A program made the translations under genes and the position numbers. A stretch of 64,000 nucleotides of DNA, taken from contig CM062215.1 in assembly GCA_031216445.1 (NCBI GenBank), positions 8,248,501 through 8,312,500 of the forward strand. Direction: 5' to 3'. The notes under the pieces were generated by a model, which was given only the letters and a program-made list of their open reading frames with translations, was not told the DNA's origin and did not search any database. Shown one piece after another: positions 14,705 through 29,300 of this stretch. Every line of letters starts with the position of its first letter. Within the stretch, counting starts at the first letter, position 1. The stretch is from Lateolabrax maculatus (Eukaryota > Chordata > Actinopteri > Acropomatiformes > Lateolabracidae).

Positions 14705-14780
14705 CACCAGAGAGTGCGTCCGTGTACAGTATGTGTGTCGACGCACGTACGTGTGGGCGCCTGCGCGCTCGCCTGTCAAA
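14705..14780. repeat. Alternating purine-pyrimidine, CpG-rich patch in intron 2
   Basis: The stretch runs through GTGTGTCGACGCACGTACGT and GGGCGCCTGCGCGCTCGCC, with many CpG and alternating purine-pyrimidine steps. This kind of sequence can adopt Z-DNA. It lies about 25 kb downstream of the coding exon and is isolated from other CpG-rich DNA. Confidence 0.5.
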
Positions 14781-17317
14781 CTCTCGGATGACGCACAGAT
14801 CCATGGGCACAGAGGAGCCCTGAACTGCTATGAAGACATTCTGTCAGCTTAGAGATGCTGGGAACTGCTGAGATAGTTCAATCTGCAAGCTTTTTCACAA
14901 GGTTAAAGTTGGGGATTTTCGGGAAGGATGTGCCATATCTGATCGCAGTGGAATAGTGCAGAAATAATAGATGTATGCTGTGGAAATGCACTGCAGGGAG
15001 CGAGATTTGGCCACAATGGTAGAAATGTGATACAGAAGAACAATTCGTTTTTATCAGTTGAAAATGTGGGCTGTGATGCTGAATGAAGCAGTTCATATCC
15101 GAGTCGTGACTTTAATTTGAGGCGGGTTTTGGAGTGGAATATAGTGGGGATATGAGGGGCAGGGCTCTGCTACGATGTAAACAGTGTTGTATGAGAGCTT
15201 GTACCTAACACAGCAGATAAGAAAGCACAGCAAGAATTCAGGCTGGATTCAAAAATGTGTTTTCTGTGCAGAAAACACAAACAGCCCATTAAGCTCCAAC
15301 CAAGGAAAATACTCTGGCACATTAGGTCTCCAAAGAGGCTGAGGAACTCTGCAATAAATCCACACAAGCCTGATACACGACACAACAATACAACTCCAAC
15401 AAAACTATGTTCTCAGCCAACAGGGGTGGGAATCAGAGGGTGACTCACCATATGATGTTATTACAACAAAGCCGTCATGATGCTGGTGATTTGCAATTTC
15501 TACACAGAACTGTGCGTTTTTGTGACTTTTCTCCTATCTTTGTTTTTTTTTGTGAAATACTACACATTTCTACCATCTTGGCCCTGCAATACATTTTCAA
15601 ATGAAACAATATGTGAAGAGAAAGAATACTGTTTGGTCAAAAAGTTTACAGTTAATAGTTATATGCAACCTGTGGCAGGAGATTGTAAGTACACGTTAGT
15701 AATAAATTAATTTCAATGGTTGAAAAGCTAAAAAGGTTTAGGTGAAACATTGTGGAACAAATAACTATTTTGCTCCGATAGCTTAACTTACCAATGATTG
15801 AAAGTATGTGCCTGAATTAGCTAACCACCCAACCCTCCAAAATAACAGATGCTGTGGTTACTGATCAAATTAATACTTTGAACTGAAAGAAAGAAAAAAA
15901 AAGTGTCATTACAACAGGTACTTGTTTTTCAGATCAGCTTCTACCGGAGTTCCTAGCCAGCCGTTCAACTAAGCTTACTCGCTTACTTTGTCTTCTAAAA
16001 ACTCTCTCTTCCTTCACCCATTGCACTTCAACTAATATGATAATTTCCGCCTTTAGAGCAGCTATGATACATCTTTACAAATCTTGGTAATTAGTTCCAA
16101 CCATGTCAGTGTCTACTGCACGAGGTCAACGGCTCATTATTGAGATGAGACACCTCGCAGGGACGTGTTTAGTTCTACATAACCTATTAAATGTAGCGAC
16201 AGATGGAAGCAATATGTATCACTTCACCTCCCACCTATTCGCTGGTAGTCACAGACCAACATAACTTTATTCTTTGAATTATATTATGTAACACTTCACA
16301 GTCTAAGCTAAATACTGAAAAACAAAACTAAATCAAACTAAGTCAAACTAAATACCAAAACTGATCCTACCTGAGAAACATGTATTTTTTTTCGTACTAT
16401 TCCATCTCACTTGTCAGTCCGATACCTCCCCCTCCCCCTCTCTGCTCCCTTGGGGTCAAACATTGGAGGTGCTGCTCTTGTTGACAAGTGAGCCCTGGGG
16501 GAGATGGTGTTAGCACAGACCTGTGATGTGTCCATCCTCTGGAGAGGTGAGTCTGACAGTGAGAAGACCTATAAGCGGAGGTGCTGTCAGATTATGCAGT
16601 AGCCCTGAGGCACAATGCATTAGACTAGGGTTATAAGAAGAGTGTAGATGTACATGTTCAATGATAACTGTTGAAAAGCTGACATTTATGCTGGGCTTCT
16701 ATAAAAAAGGTGATTTAAGGGGTCATATGGCATAAGGGGGTGTGTATATGGTGTCAAAATCTGAACTTTTTGGGGAGGAAATGAACAGTTTTCTTTGTAG
16801 GGGTAAAAATGGAGATATTAATGGTCACATCAAGACAGTTGTTTAGGTAGCATGTATACATACATACGTATATGCTTGTGTGTGAAACAAGGAGAGCCAA
16901 GGTCAATGAAAAAACCTAGAGAATGTAAACTAGAGAGATAGAAGCAAGATGGAAAGACAGAGAGAGTCATCACGACACTAAAATTTTACAATACCTCAAT
17001 CTGTACCGGTAGGCACATCAAGTAATAATTTTTTACAGGACTGTCAGCGCGGCAGCACTAGTTTAGTGAGGTCGATACAAAATTTAATTAAGAAGAGCTT
17101 CACAGTTATGAAGAACACTACTCCGTTTGGTGTCAGAGGGCTGAAGAATGTGAATTCTAATCTTTCTTGATAGCAATGATTTACATTAAGATGATACTCA
17201 AAGACAGGAAACAACAGCATAAAAGGACAAATTTGTTTTTCTAATCTTAAAATGTGAGCAAGTAACAATTGAAAATCAGCTTTTTAGCTGCTGTGCATGA
17301 CTGTACATTGGAATGTG

Positions 17318-17352
17318 TTATTATTATTATATATTATTATTATTATTATATA
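17318..17352. repeat. (ATT)n microsatellite, interrupted
   Basis: About eleven TTA/ATT units, broken by ATA near 17331 and ending in TATATAAA. Confidence 0.9.
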
Positions 17353-20300
17353 AAGAGCAGAGTTTAAATTATACTAACAAACCAAGAGGAAAACTGATTA
17401 TCTCCCATTGTTTTTGAGTGCTTTTCTTTTGTGTTTTGTCTATTGTGCAGCTTAATGTATCAGCTTTGACAGGTACTTACATGCAGGGCTTCAGGAAAAG
17501 CAGGTTTTTGTGACAGAAAGCCTTTTTTCTTAATAGTTAAGGAGGTTGCAGTAAATTAAGTCAACCATCATATCCATCATTATAATAAGGAAGTCTGTCA
17601 CCTAATCTAACAGTGTGTTAACTTCTGATGGAGATCAAATTTACTGCACAGCATTAAAAAGAAGAAAGACCACAAATTGTCACAAATTGTACATAAAACA
17701 GCCATGACTGCAGAACAACAAATCATGGTGGTTTAAGGCCGAGATGATGACTGTAAAATATATTCAGAACTACAAATTCCAAGACCAGTCATTAATAATT
17801 TACTGAACGTCACAATTACATGAGTTATTTGTATTTCTAGGCTTCAAAGTTTCTGGATCCTGCTGCTGACCTTATTCCATGTTTTTAGACAGCTGATGTT
17901 TGTAACAGTTGAAAAAAAAAAGGGGGTGAAAAGAAAAAAAGCTATTCTAGAGGGATGAAAGTTTTATTGAAGTGTTTTTATGTCTTATCGGTAGCAGCCA
18001 TATCCATTGCCTGCTGGTACAATCCTGTGAGCAGCTCCTTAAGGTTCACAGGCTAATCTCTCTTACCCAAAAGTGCCATTGCACCACCAAACCTGCCACT
18101 GAGCACTCCTACGGCTCTCCAATCACACAAGGGGCACAATGTTCATGGGTGGGGCAAAACCCACCTGCATGACAACATTATTTAATTTATCAAGTAGCAG
18201 TTAAATTTCATACATCTCTATACAGAATACATTTTGCTGCAGGGATATATGGGAGATGAGCCCATCTCAGCTCACTTCTGAGGAAAAGGGATAACTAGTA
18301 CCAGGCTGAGTAAACCTGAAAATAAAGTCTTTTTGATAAAAATACATTTGAACACTAACTGGATTTCACAGCTAAGATATCTCTTTTTTTCTGACTTACT
18401 GCAAGAACAGAATAAGAAAAGCTTCTAATTAGCTAATGTAGGTTAAGAGGAATGATTTACATTATGTTTAATGCACTGTCAATCATCAGTGCTAGGGTTA
18501 GGAGGGTGCAGGAGGTAGACAGAGATGTATGAGATAGAAGTGGGTAGTAGGCGTACAGAAGGGATGAGAGCAATTCAGAAATAGACATACTGAAGGAGGG
18601 ATGTATAAAAACGAGATGAGATAGTGAGAAAGGTAAGGGGGAGTCTGAAATGTAGACGAAGACTCTAAGAGGCAAAACTAGGAGTGGAAGCGATGGGGCG
18701 AGAGTACATAAGAAAAAAATGGGGGGTCTGGAGCCACAGCAGAGATTACAGATTCGCACGCAACCACTCTTTTCAGCTGACACAGGAGAAAAGCTACACT
18801 GTAGATTCGCATAACGAGACCACTGGACCATCATTAAAATCCAGAGGCCGCAAGACAAACTGAGCCCCACCTGACTGTCGGCTGTTGTTGCCCCCCAGAG
18901 AAACGCGCCTTGTTGAACCTGCTCCTCTTCTGTCAGCACTTTCATAAATAATTCACTGAGCACTCTGGGGCAAGAGAGCCATAGAGTGTACAGTACTTCT
19001 CCCCTGTCTTTCTCTGCATTATTTTATTGCCCCATATATGGACCACACAAACAAGATGCACTTATTTACATAGTGTGAGGAAACCTTGGGGTGCAGGTCA
19101 TCAGAACTGTCCGCTCAGAGGGAATTTAAACAGTGCTGTGTTGAAATGACACAGATTTGGGGTCTGTCCTGCAGGAAATCTGGTGTATGATGATGTGTTA
19201 TGTTGTTTCCATGTGGGTTTATTACAGTAACGCAAGTAAGGCAAACTGGAGAGACACCTAGCTATGCTTCAAAATCCTGATCACAATTTCTAAAAGTAAA
19301 ACTTTAGTAGAGTAGAAAGGAAGCAAGACAGCGTTATAAAAAACACAGCACAATTAACAGCAGGGATGTATTTTGGAAAACCCATGAGTCCTCCCCACCA
19401 TTACCTCGACCTCTCACACTTCCTCACACGTTGCAAAGACGTCCCTGCTCGCTGCCTCATCTACATAATCAGCCCTTAACACTGGCATTAGACACTTAAT
19501 GTGACACTGAAGCAGTTACGACAACCTCCACTGATTCTAGAAGTGTTTAAAGGGTCCTTGTTGAATGAGAAAAAAGCCGCAGTGGATATTAACAATGGTA
19601 CATTTTAATGTATGCTATTAAATACATTTTTATTTTTCTTATACTTGTTGTGAAATTTTGAAAAATGTTGAAAGGGATAAAAAAAATACATTAAGGAATT
19701 TAATCAGTCATATTATGGTTGTTTAAAAGGTGCAGTAGAATTAAAATACATTCCTATACTTGGTCCTAGTACTGATTCTAGCAGCAACAAGTGCATGCTT
19801 GCATCCGAGTGAATGATGTACACATGTTGACGTAGTACAGTAGTGAAGCTTGTGTTTGACCATCAGTGATCCACACAAGATACAGTAGGTCCTGGATTAC
19901 TCCAGATATACCAAAAGGACCTTTTGTGGAGCACTAACTATAACTAAGAAACCAAAACTGGATATAGGTTCTTGTGATGGAAACGTGCTGGAAGTTTCCC
20001 TCAAAAAGTTTCTAGGTTCCTGGAAAAGTTATTATAGTTGAAAAGAAAAGTACCCTGAGTAAATACATCTAGAATATGAATTTCAGCTGAAGTATTGGAA
20101 AAGTACATCTGTGACTGCACATACTGAAGCTCTCAGTAAACTCCGTGTAAACTGGTACTTACGCCAAGGAAAAAATATTAGCTTATCTGGTTCATATCTG
20201 CTTGTCTCCACATCCACAGAGAGTAAAAAGATTGATTAGCTTTCTAATGCAGTGGGTCTACAGATAAACTGGATGTCTCTCTGCACAGTATGTAAATACA

Positions 20301-20721
20301 GTAAAAAAAAATTTTCTTCATGTAATGCCATCTTAGAATCAGATTTAAGTGATTCAGTGAGCTTTGAGAAGAAACAAAGAAGTGCACTCAACAAGTATAC
20401 ACATTCAACATTAAATGTGCACTTCCACAGCATGATATGCATCATAGTTGTAGCTGTATATTGAAGGCTGGTTTTATTATTTATTTTTTATTACCTCATG
20501 TATCACCGAACATTACTAAAGCCTGCTGAGATTGACACCCTTCTTATTGTTACATTACACTATGTGACCAGAAAAATTCATGGAGGCGTTAAGAGAGTGA
20601 AATGGAATCTTCTTGACAGGTATCAGCATCTGTAACGTTATTCTTCACCATGGACCTAGGTGTTTCTTGCATCAATGCTTGCATCACACGAGGATATACG
20701 CATAATGCATACATACACACA

Positions 20722-20724
<3 letters not shown>

Positions 20725-20759
<35 letters not shown>
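20725..20759. repeat. (AC)n microsatellite
   Basis: About 17 uninterrupted AC units, preceded by imperfect ACAT/ACAA units from about 20710. Likely length-polymorphic. Confidence 0.95.
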
Positions 20760-20761
<2 letters not shown>

Positions 20762-23700
20762 GATAGGACTTTTACAACCTGTTCACCCATCACATTTTAC
20801 ACACTTATACTTCAGCAAATACATGTCAGTTTTAGTTTTATTGTTTACCAATCTGCTCTGCAGAAACTGGGTCATGTAGAGGCAGAATGGCTTTATCCGA
20901 CGACAAAAGTTACTGAACCGTCCCTCCTCACTGTCCTTTTTCCCTCAGTATTCACCCCTCAATTTTTTTTAACATCACAGCAGCCTCTGCACACATCTCT
21001 CAATCTCTCCTCTTCACTCACCCACCCACTACCAACCCTCTCCTGTCTTATCTTCTCCTTCACTCCCTCGCCCACGGCCTTTATTCTGAGGGGTTGAGGA
21101 AAAAAAAAAAGATCAGATTCAGTTTAACCATTCTTTCAGTAGACATGTGTTCGATCTTTTTATGTGGTCAAACTATGCAGAGGTTCTGGTTGTGAGTTGT
21201 TCCATATCAAACTGAGAAAACCATTCCCACCTTTTCAAAATTGTTGCCATGAAGTCGGAAGCACACTTAGGTATTAAATATCACTGTATATTGTAGCAAG
21301 ATTTAACTTGAACCAAGAGGTTCACATCTGACAGGTTGTTTTCTGTGTTAAAACTGAAACAATGACTCATCAAAGTGTTCTTAAAATCAAAATCGTCAAA
21401 CTTCTCATTTAACATCAGAAAAGACAAGTGGATTGTGTCTAATTTTCTGTGTTCTCTAATATCTGGAACAATAGAAGGTCCATTAAGCTCAGTGCACAGA
21501 TCTGACTAATTTAATAGCAGTATATGATGAAGTGAAAAACCATTTAAGACAGAGGAGAAGGAAATTAAGAGAGTTTACATCTATTTTAGATGGAGAATCA
21601 AATTTACCCCATCCTTCTGTACTGTTTCAGTGTATTTAAAAAAGAAATAAAAATCCCTCTTTGTCATCAAAAACGACTTACTCCTACTCGTGAGAAACTT
21701 CATGTTTGTGTGTTCTCTAACCACTAAGAGTGAGGTACACTGCAATCTCTAAGCGCTGACATTTGCATATTCTCAGTAGCTGTCTTTGATAATCATTTAT
21801 CAAACTGATGAATGGTTGTCATATTATGCATGATTTGTATAGACGCTCCACAAACGCCTGACTGAAACTGATCCTTTACAGCAGCAACTGTTCAATGAGA
21901 AGTAGGGGGTAAAACCAAGCCTTATTGGTGACTGAAAGGTAATTAGTATCTTGGTGTTCTGTGTATTACAAGGGCAAAATATGCTTCAGCTGCTAATGAT
22001 GAGCTGCTGAGTAACACATGATTCCTTTGCTGAGCTGTTAATAAGCAGGAACAAAGAAGGGAATTAAACCAAAAAGTAAGAAATGAGAGGAGTTTACAGT
22101 CAGACCACCGGCGCTTCTGCCAGCATGCACACCCCAGAGAATAATTCAAGAACTTAATACAAACAAGGTCAACACGCAGATACACGGCACCACTCCCCCT
22201 CCCAGGTCTTATTACAGTAATGCATTTAGACAACTAGCCTCGTTTCTCCAATATGAGCTCATATATCCCTGTACTTGAAGCCCCAGAGAGCCATCGCAGT
22301 TTACCATGTAGTGTTCAATTCCTTCAAAGAACCACAGTGTCCTCTCTCATAAGCCTCCTATTTTTCATACTACAGTATCTCCCATTGCCGGTTCTTTTCT
22401 AAACACAAGCAAACGGCCCTGTTTGTTATCAGGTCAGAGGTCTGCTGAGACGCCGCAACGTCTCTGCAGTGAAAACCAGATAAACAGCAACTGGGATTTG
22501 GTCTGATTTCATGGTAGAGCAGAGATGACTGACAACCTGTGAGATTCATCCCCGACGCATGCTAATGGAGGCTCGGAATATGGCATAGAAATGAATTGGG
22601 TCTCATAGGACTCATGTTTTTTGGTGAATTGCTTTGAACTATTCTTAAAAGAAAATCCCTCAAGTCATGCTGTGAATATTTGCTGTGGCATCAATGGTCT
22701 TACTCAAGTGCACTATAAGTGTGTTTCCATACGCCTGTTTTGATGTGCTTTTTAAATTTGCATGGAAAGGGAATGCCAGGATTTTATAACTTACTATTAA
22801 ATGCAAATTAATTTGCTCAATATTGCAAACATTTTTTTTCTTTCTGAGCTTTGACGGTCCGCTCTTGAACTTAGAAACAGCAGCTGACAAAAAAATACAA
22901 ACTCAACGTCCTCTTACTTGCTTATTCTGGAGCTTGAAACTGCATGGTGTGTCTGCATTAGCAGATTTAGTTGGTCAACTTTTAAGATAACATGGGTGAA
23001 AAGTCTCAGAGGTGAATCATGAAAGGTTTGAAAATCTTTGTTAATTTCCATGACAACTGAGCCAAATCAATCTGCTGATGAAGATTGTGTGATACAAGAG
23101 CTCCAGAACAACTGAGTAAAGGGTCCTTGAGTTGGGATTGTTTTCTCAGGAAATAAATGATTGCAGGACTGTGTTGTGCTACTTGAAAAGCAAATAAATT
23201 CATGAGAGTATGCTAACATAAATGTCATATTAGGGGGTATTCAACAATAAAATGACATGCGGCAGGTTTACATACGATGTGCAGATGTTCTTTTAAGTGT
23301 CTAATCTTGTTGCACCTTCTTAAGAATACCCACATAATGAAAACACGCCGATTCACATTTTTTCTACCACCTTTTTGGAAATTGGCGGTAGAATTTCAAC
23401 ACTGAATGGAAACATTGTGACAGCATCCCAAGTAAGCAAGTGTGTTTGCTCAGAAAACGCTAAGATGCGTCAATAAATAAAACCTTCACCCAATGCCACT
23501 GCTCTTAAATGGGTGTCAAAACAGTTCCATCAGTTCAGTAAGTGAAGAAAAAACAACAACTACTTCGGGGCAGCTTCAAACTTTAGATTATTTCTGGACA
23601 ATTGGACTGTTTTTGTGGAAATGCTTCGGGTAAATCCCTGATCCTCCTTATCTCTTCTCTTAGCCTCTCCAACCAGGTCTTATCACCTCCTGGACAGTAA

Positions 23701-24363
23701 TTAACAGGAATTACATAGAGCTCCTATCTGCTGAGTCCACGTCGTTACCGCAGAGAGCCCTTTCCCATTTAGGGCCTGTCTGCTGGGAGATTACCACTGC
23801 AGAAGGCTCCTCGATCAAGAGGCGCCACACCACTGTTGTGCTTTTGTGCCAAGCTTGGCCACAGCTTTGGGCAGTTGTGCAGATAAAAGGCAAGTTGGGT
23901 GGTAGGGTGAATTCCAGTAAATATAAGAATGAATGCCATTGATGACTATGACTAAACTGGTAGAAAAAACCCTAATAGGAATGTGTGTAATCAATATTTT
24001 CCTTAATCTAAAAACAATCTGTCTTACATATGCGGTTATTAAGACTAATAAACTGCACCAATACAATACCTATTGTATTTGAAATGTGCCGCACCTGTAC
24101 TTTAGATATGAAGGAGATATTGGTAGCGTTAGCAAATCCAACTGTACCGTAAAAATTATGCCTTTAGGTGAATTAGAGGTTGGTGAGCTGTATAATTTCA
24201 TGACTTCCAACTGTGTTGCTTGGATAATAGAAATGGAACCTTTAACTTAAAACCAAATCGTGCAAATTTACCCACATAATTTACACTTATAATTGAAGGG
24301 GAAAAAATACGGATGAAAGGATGGACAATTGTCCACGACACATCTCTTCCACTCTCTTTTTTG

Positions 24364-24379
24364 CTCTCTCTCTCTCTCT
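24364..24379. repeat. (CT)8 microsatellite
   Basis: Eight CT units in a row inside a pyrimidine-rich stretch. Confidence 0.85.
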
Positions 24380-26304
24380 GTGAGCCCTGCACACTCTAAA
24401 TGTTTAACAGGATCCTTGAGAAAAGCCTCTCCACTTCTGTTTCCGTGGCAACTGGCATGCATTGGAATTGATGACATCTCCTGATCGCCCACTTACTTTG
24501 CACTAAAAACGCTCTCCCAGTGAACTCCGCCAATGCCATTTCCCTCGCAGAAAGATGACGCCACCATTCCCACCGCAAAGGGGAGACGGAAAAGAGAAGG
24601 AGGCTGTCCATTTGACAAACATGCCCGACATTTTTATTCCGTCAATCTGTGAGCACTGGCAAGGTTGAGAGAGGACATTATTTCAGAAGAGCACCAGTGA
24701 CCAGTTCTTTAAATAATGTGTAAAGGAAATGGATTAAGGGAATGAGACTGGTCAATCTTTCTAACTTTAAAGAATTCAACATGACAAGCTTAACAGGGCC
24801 TCAATAATTCATGGTCTGCTGAGTGCCTGTGGTGAGATTTGTATTCCTCACTTACCTATGTGAATCAGGGCCTCAGCATGAATCGCTGTCTATTTAGCTC
24901 CACCTCGAAGCTGCAAACTCTTTTGAGAGAAAGAGTGAAACTCTGTCCTTATTCGGACCATCTAGTTAAACGTTTTTCGTCTAACAGTGTCCCCATACCT
25001 CACACTTTCATTCTCTCCCTTAATTAACATAGACGGGCAGCCAGACAGCTCCGGAGGCCAGAACCCGTAGCAAGACCACTCGCTGTCACCTTGTTACCAC
25101 CGTAATGGGTTCAGACGAGGTCCCCCTGACACAGGAGAGAGGGGAAATGAATTCACGAAGCCCGGCCTCACGTACTTTCCACTTTGCCTTTGTCTCCCTT
25201 TGCCCTTCCTCCCTTCCCACCATCCCTCCACCTACACAGCCTTGTTTAAACTGTTGGCACCACACAACAGAGAGAACATATTCAACATAATCATGCTGCA
25301 CGCACCAGCAACCCGATGCACAATTCATTCAGCTTCATTAAAACCACACATACAGACACAAGCGCACGCTGACGGCAAATTAACAAACGCATTCCTAGAG
25401 TGTCCATTAAAATCTATTCATTAACTGTGAGCCACATTTCATCCACTGTTGGTTTTGTTTGTAAGTGTTTACAACTCAACAATAAAAATGCAAATACTCA
25501 GAAAGCGTTTGGTGAAGTCAACAGCGTTGAGGCGTCTATGATCGCTTGTTTAAACATTCGCTCAAGTGCTACTACCTTCGACAGCCAAAGGACTGCAGAG
25601 GCAGGCCGCTCTGTCAAAGAGCTGGATGTCATGCATGTGAGCAAGAGGCAAGACACTGCGCTGTCAACCCAATTAGGCTGCTCAGGCACACACTGACTCC
25701 ATTCTGTAGGCCTGAAAGAGGTCAAGGAACATATAAAACAGAGCCATTTCCCCGGCTAGCCAAGACTAAAAGGGAAGAATGTCCTTTATGCTAAAGTCAT
25801 TAAGGGTGGATGTGCACACAAAACCTCTGTGGGAAAACTGTCCACATACTGACCAATTAGGAGAGGAAACAACATATGTGAAAAGCAAAAGAGATCAATG
25901 TCATGTCTCCCTTTAAGTCAGCAATAACAAAAGTCTTGAGAATCTGTCAAGGTCATTGCTGGAGCATTAATTGGGTCTAAATTAGTTTTAAAACCTGGAA
26001 TGTAAACAGCCAGTCCTTCAGTGGCATAAACAGACCACCAAGGAAGTGTTTCGGGAGTGTCATTGTTTGGATTATACATCCAGCATGCTAATTTGTTTGT
26101 TTAATCCGATTATTTGGTGACTCTATTCTGTAGATTTCTCTATTTCCTTTATCCCACAGTCAATAATCCTTAACCCCCCCCTCCGAGCCAGTCAGAGAAG
26201 CCATGAATGCCCACTGGGTTGTCAGCCCCGAGCAAATGTACTCAATCAATTCTACACGGTCAGCACGGATGTTTGATTGGATAATCTGTGCCTCACTGTC
26301 TCAC

Positions 26305-26343
26305 GTGTGTGTTTGTGTGTGTGTGTGTGTGGGTTGGGGGGGA
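26305..26343. repeat. (GT)n microsatellite followed by a G-rich run
   Basis: GT units with one TTT interruption (26305-26331), then GGGTTGGGGGGG. The G-rich tail follows the repeat directly. Confidence 0.9.
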
Positions 26344-29300
26344 ATCAATATTCCAAACAACAGAGGTGTATGTAGCTTGAATGCTGATTTAATAAGTGTG
26401 GTGAGCTTTCAATCTAAATTCAATTTAGCTAGTTTCAGAATAAACAAATTTGACTGACTTGACAGACTTTGTATTGGAAAGTGTTGAGTGTGTATTAGCA
26501 TGCTTCTGTCTATGTGTTCGACAGCACGTAGTGTGGTGGTCACTTGATCTCCTGTTCTCATGGGTGAACACAGTTTAGGTCAGTTAACAAACATGCCTAG
26601 AGGAGGTTGAGAAGCAGAAACCTCTAGATGGTGTTCGAGATGGGTCCTTGGATCCCTCATTAGATACCCTGAAGCGCATTTTGAAAGGGTTAAACGTTCT
26701 GACGCAGCTACAACTGCAGAGGTGGCCCACACGCAAAAGAAATTAGGTCATTTAAATCACTCAATTATAGATGTTGACATTGCAAGTGCATTGTATAGCT
26801 CTAATGCCGGGATCACAATTCCATGATATGAAATGTTTTCTAATCCTTCCTCCTCCCCTCCGCACTGGAGATCAAAAGAAATGCTGGAATTGCTTCCCAT
26901 GGCACATTTGAAATGGTTTTCTGACAGTGTAATACCAAAGTCATTTACCCGGCTGCATTTGGCTTTTGCTATGAATTGCAGAGATGTAGTTTTCTTATTT
27001 TGTTTGATGTGCCTGAGCCATGCAGAGAGAGTCATTTAAATTTTGCCATGCGGATCAAATGAAATACGGACACATGCCTTTGACTTAAATTAATAATACT
27101 GAGTCATGTTACTGAAACCTTGTATTTTGCCCGTATGTAGCAGCTGTAATTTATTAATTCTTTATGCTACAGGCCAAATGACTGTGCTTTAGCGGAAAGT
27201 GAGCATTCCTTGTTGTGTACAGCATATCTACATTTCCTTATTGTACTGCATAGTGCCATTCCTTGCTGAAGTGGTTAAGTCTGATCTTGAGAAGAAGAAG
27301 AGACGAAAAAAAAAAAAAGTGCAAATGGTTAGCATCACCTCCTGGTAGAAATAACTCCCATGCCAAACAGTTTCTTTCCAAAGCTAATCTCTCATTTGCA
27401 TATTAAAGGCAATGAAAGACACATACAGAACCATAATCCTTAGCTGTCCTTGTGTTTTTCAAGACCCGGCACTTGGTGCACAAAAAAGCGACAGAGAGCC
27501 TTAGAGAGCGTTGCGAACAGCAAAAGGAGGCCCTTTAAATGCCTATATCAGGGTGGCATGCACATTAAACATTATAATCAGGGCATATTTGAATTTCAAT
27601 GCCGAGCAAAAGAAAGGTCTTGGAATGGGATTTGGATACTTTTACTTGAACTGGAGTGTTTCAGGGCTGGAACTTGGACGGATGAGTTGTCAAAAATTAA
27701 AAGACATTACCATAAACAGCTTTGCTTTGTTATCCTTTTCCCAGCTGTTTTGCCAGATGTGTTTTCATTAAATATGTACAGAAAAATAAGCTGTTATATA
27801 ATAAGGTTTACTGTAAATTCAACAGCTCAATTATTGCCAATTAATAATCACCATTGTCACTTTTAATTGTCTTTGCAGGTGCAGAGAAAATTGTAAGGTC
27901 AGCGCCCTTGTAAAAAGGGTGGTCATCATTCATCAAGCTATTTGATATGTTTCTCTTCCATCATCTGATTTGTTGATGGGAAACGATAGCTTCTCCACCA
28001 CTCATTAAGCTCTATGTGAATAAAAAACACACACAAAAAAAAACACATTTTGTCAAACAGCTGCTAGCAGACTTAGGCTATGGGCCTCATTACACATGCT
28101 CAGAGGCTAACACTTCAAGAATCAAACTTAATTGGCTGCCTGAACGCTGCATTTTCATACAGCAACGTGTTTTTTGATGTCAGATAATATACGGGGAAAA
28201 CTTCCGTGAGAGGCTGCACGGAGCAGAAACAGTTTAATTACCCTATGGCAAGATCACACGCACAACACAGGCAACGGTTGCGGAGAGAGGGAAATTTTTA
28301 ATCCTGTTTCAGAGGGAGATTGTATGAGGGGGTGTGCTGAGAGCGCAGAAACACTTCGGATTGTGAAGTTGCGGTGTACTGTGTTGCTTGGCTACTGGCA
28401 GGATACAGAGATGCAACGCCTACCAACATCTGTAGTGCCTCCCAGTTAGCAGATGATGCTAACAGAGACTTAAACTAATAGAGACTTAAAGCTCTCTGGA
28501 TACTGCAGTCTCTGTACTGTCACAGTGAAGGCAAAATCTACAGTACCTCACTGCCTTGAACTAAAAATGTTATGTTATTTTGACTTAAGAGGCTCCTTCT
28601 GTCACTCCCTCTACATGTCTCTTCTATTTTTGACTCCTCAGCTCTAAGAAAAAGGGATTAGATCCAAATTGTGTGCATCTTCAGGACTGAAGTCGTCCAT
28701 GTTCTGAATCTCTTTTATTTACATTTCACAGGTTAACAGAATCTAATCGTTTTAAAAGGCCACCAAGGCCATAAAAGCATTTCATAGCTATTTGATCCAC
28801 AGCTGAGAACTTTTCACATTTACAGAGCTGCCACTATATGTCATATAAAAAAGAAATAAATGAAAGACACTTCTTGTAAATTACAGATGACGATGCCCCC
28901 CTCTTTCCCATCATGCCTGACGGAGAAACACACACTCCTAATGCAGCAACTCTGTACATGTCTGTTTCATGAACACAGAGGAGCTCGGGGGGAAGCTGTG
29001 CAGCACCACGGTGTGCTTTGATTGGCCAACAAGAAACCAGAGAGGCTTATGCCTGGGGGAAGCCTTGGAGATGACAGTGGAACTTAATTGATATGTAGAA
29101 TTTATTGATCATTGCACTGCAGGGAAATCAACTGCCATCTTCTACCATTTTTTGGAACCTGGAGGGTCATAAATAAGAGGTCTTAAATATTTCAACTATG
29201 CGCCACATCAAACGCAAGCAATAAACATGACAGGGAAATATGTGACGGAACTTCACTGTAAATCATGCCAAATGAAATTACAAGGCATGCTTACAGGGAA

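Larger units (their letters stand above)
13581..26300. other. Intronic sequence without recognised genes
   Basis: Mostly AT-rich. It contains a small CpG-rich patch (14600-14810), an ATT tract (17318-17352) and a CA tract (20725-20759). 16705-16790 has a TTTAAGGGGTCATATGGCAT phrase that recalls a fish repeat end. 18720-18963 has an open minus-strand frame without a domain. Poly-A and poly-T runs are frequent. No exon was recognised. Confidence 0.45.

Noticed and set aside
16705..16800. TTTAAGGGGTCATATGGCAT phrase resembling a fish repeat end
   Set aside because: Only one end resembles the remembered repeat and no second end or duplication was found, so it was not called as an element.
18457..18963. 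168-codon minus-strand frame
   Set aside because: The second half is low-complexity Ser/Leu/Pro sequence from a purine-rich plus strand. No family signature was seen.
27450..27866. 138-codon plus-strand frame
   Set aside because: No domain, no flanking exon signals, and it overlaps another frame on the same strand.
28995..29025. CAGCACCACGG, a half match to the RE1/NRSF silencer motif
   Set aside because: The second half of the motif (GGACAGCGCC-like) is absent.
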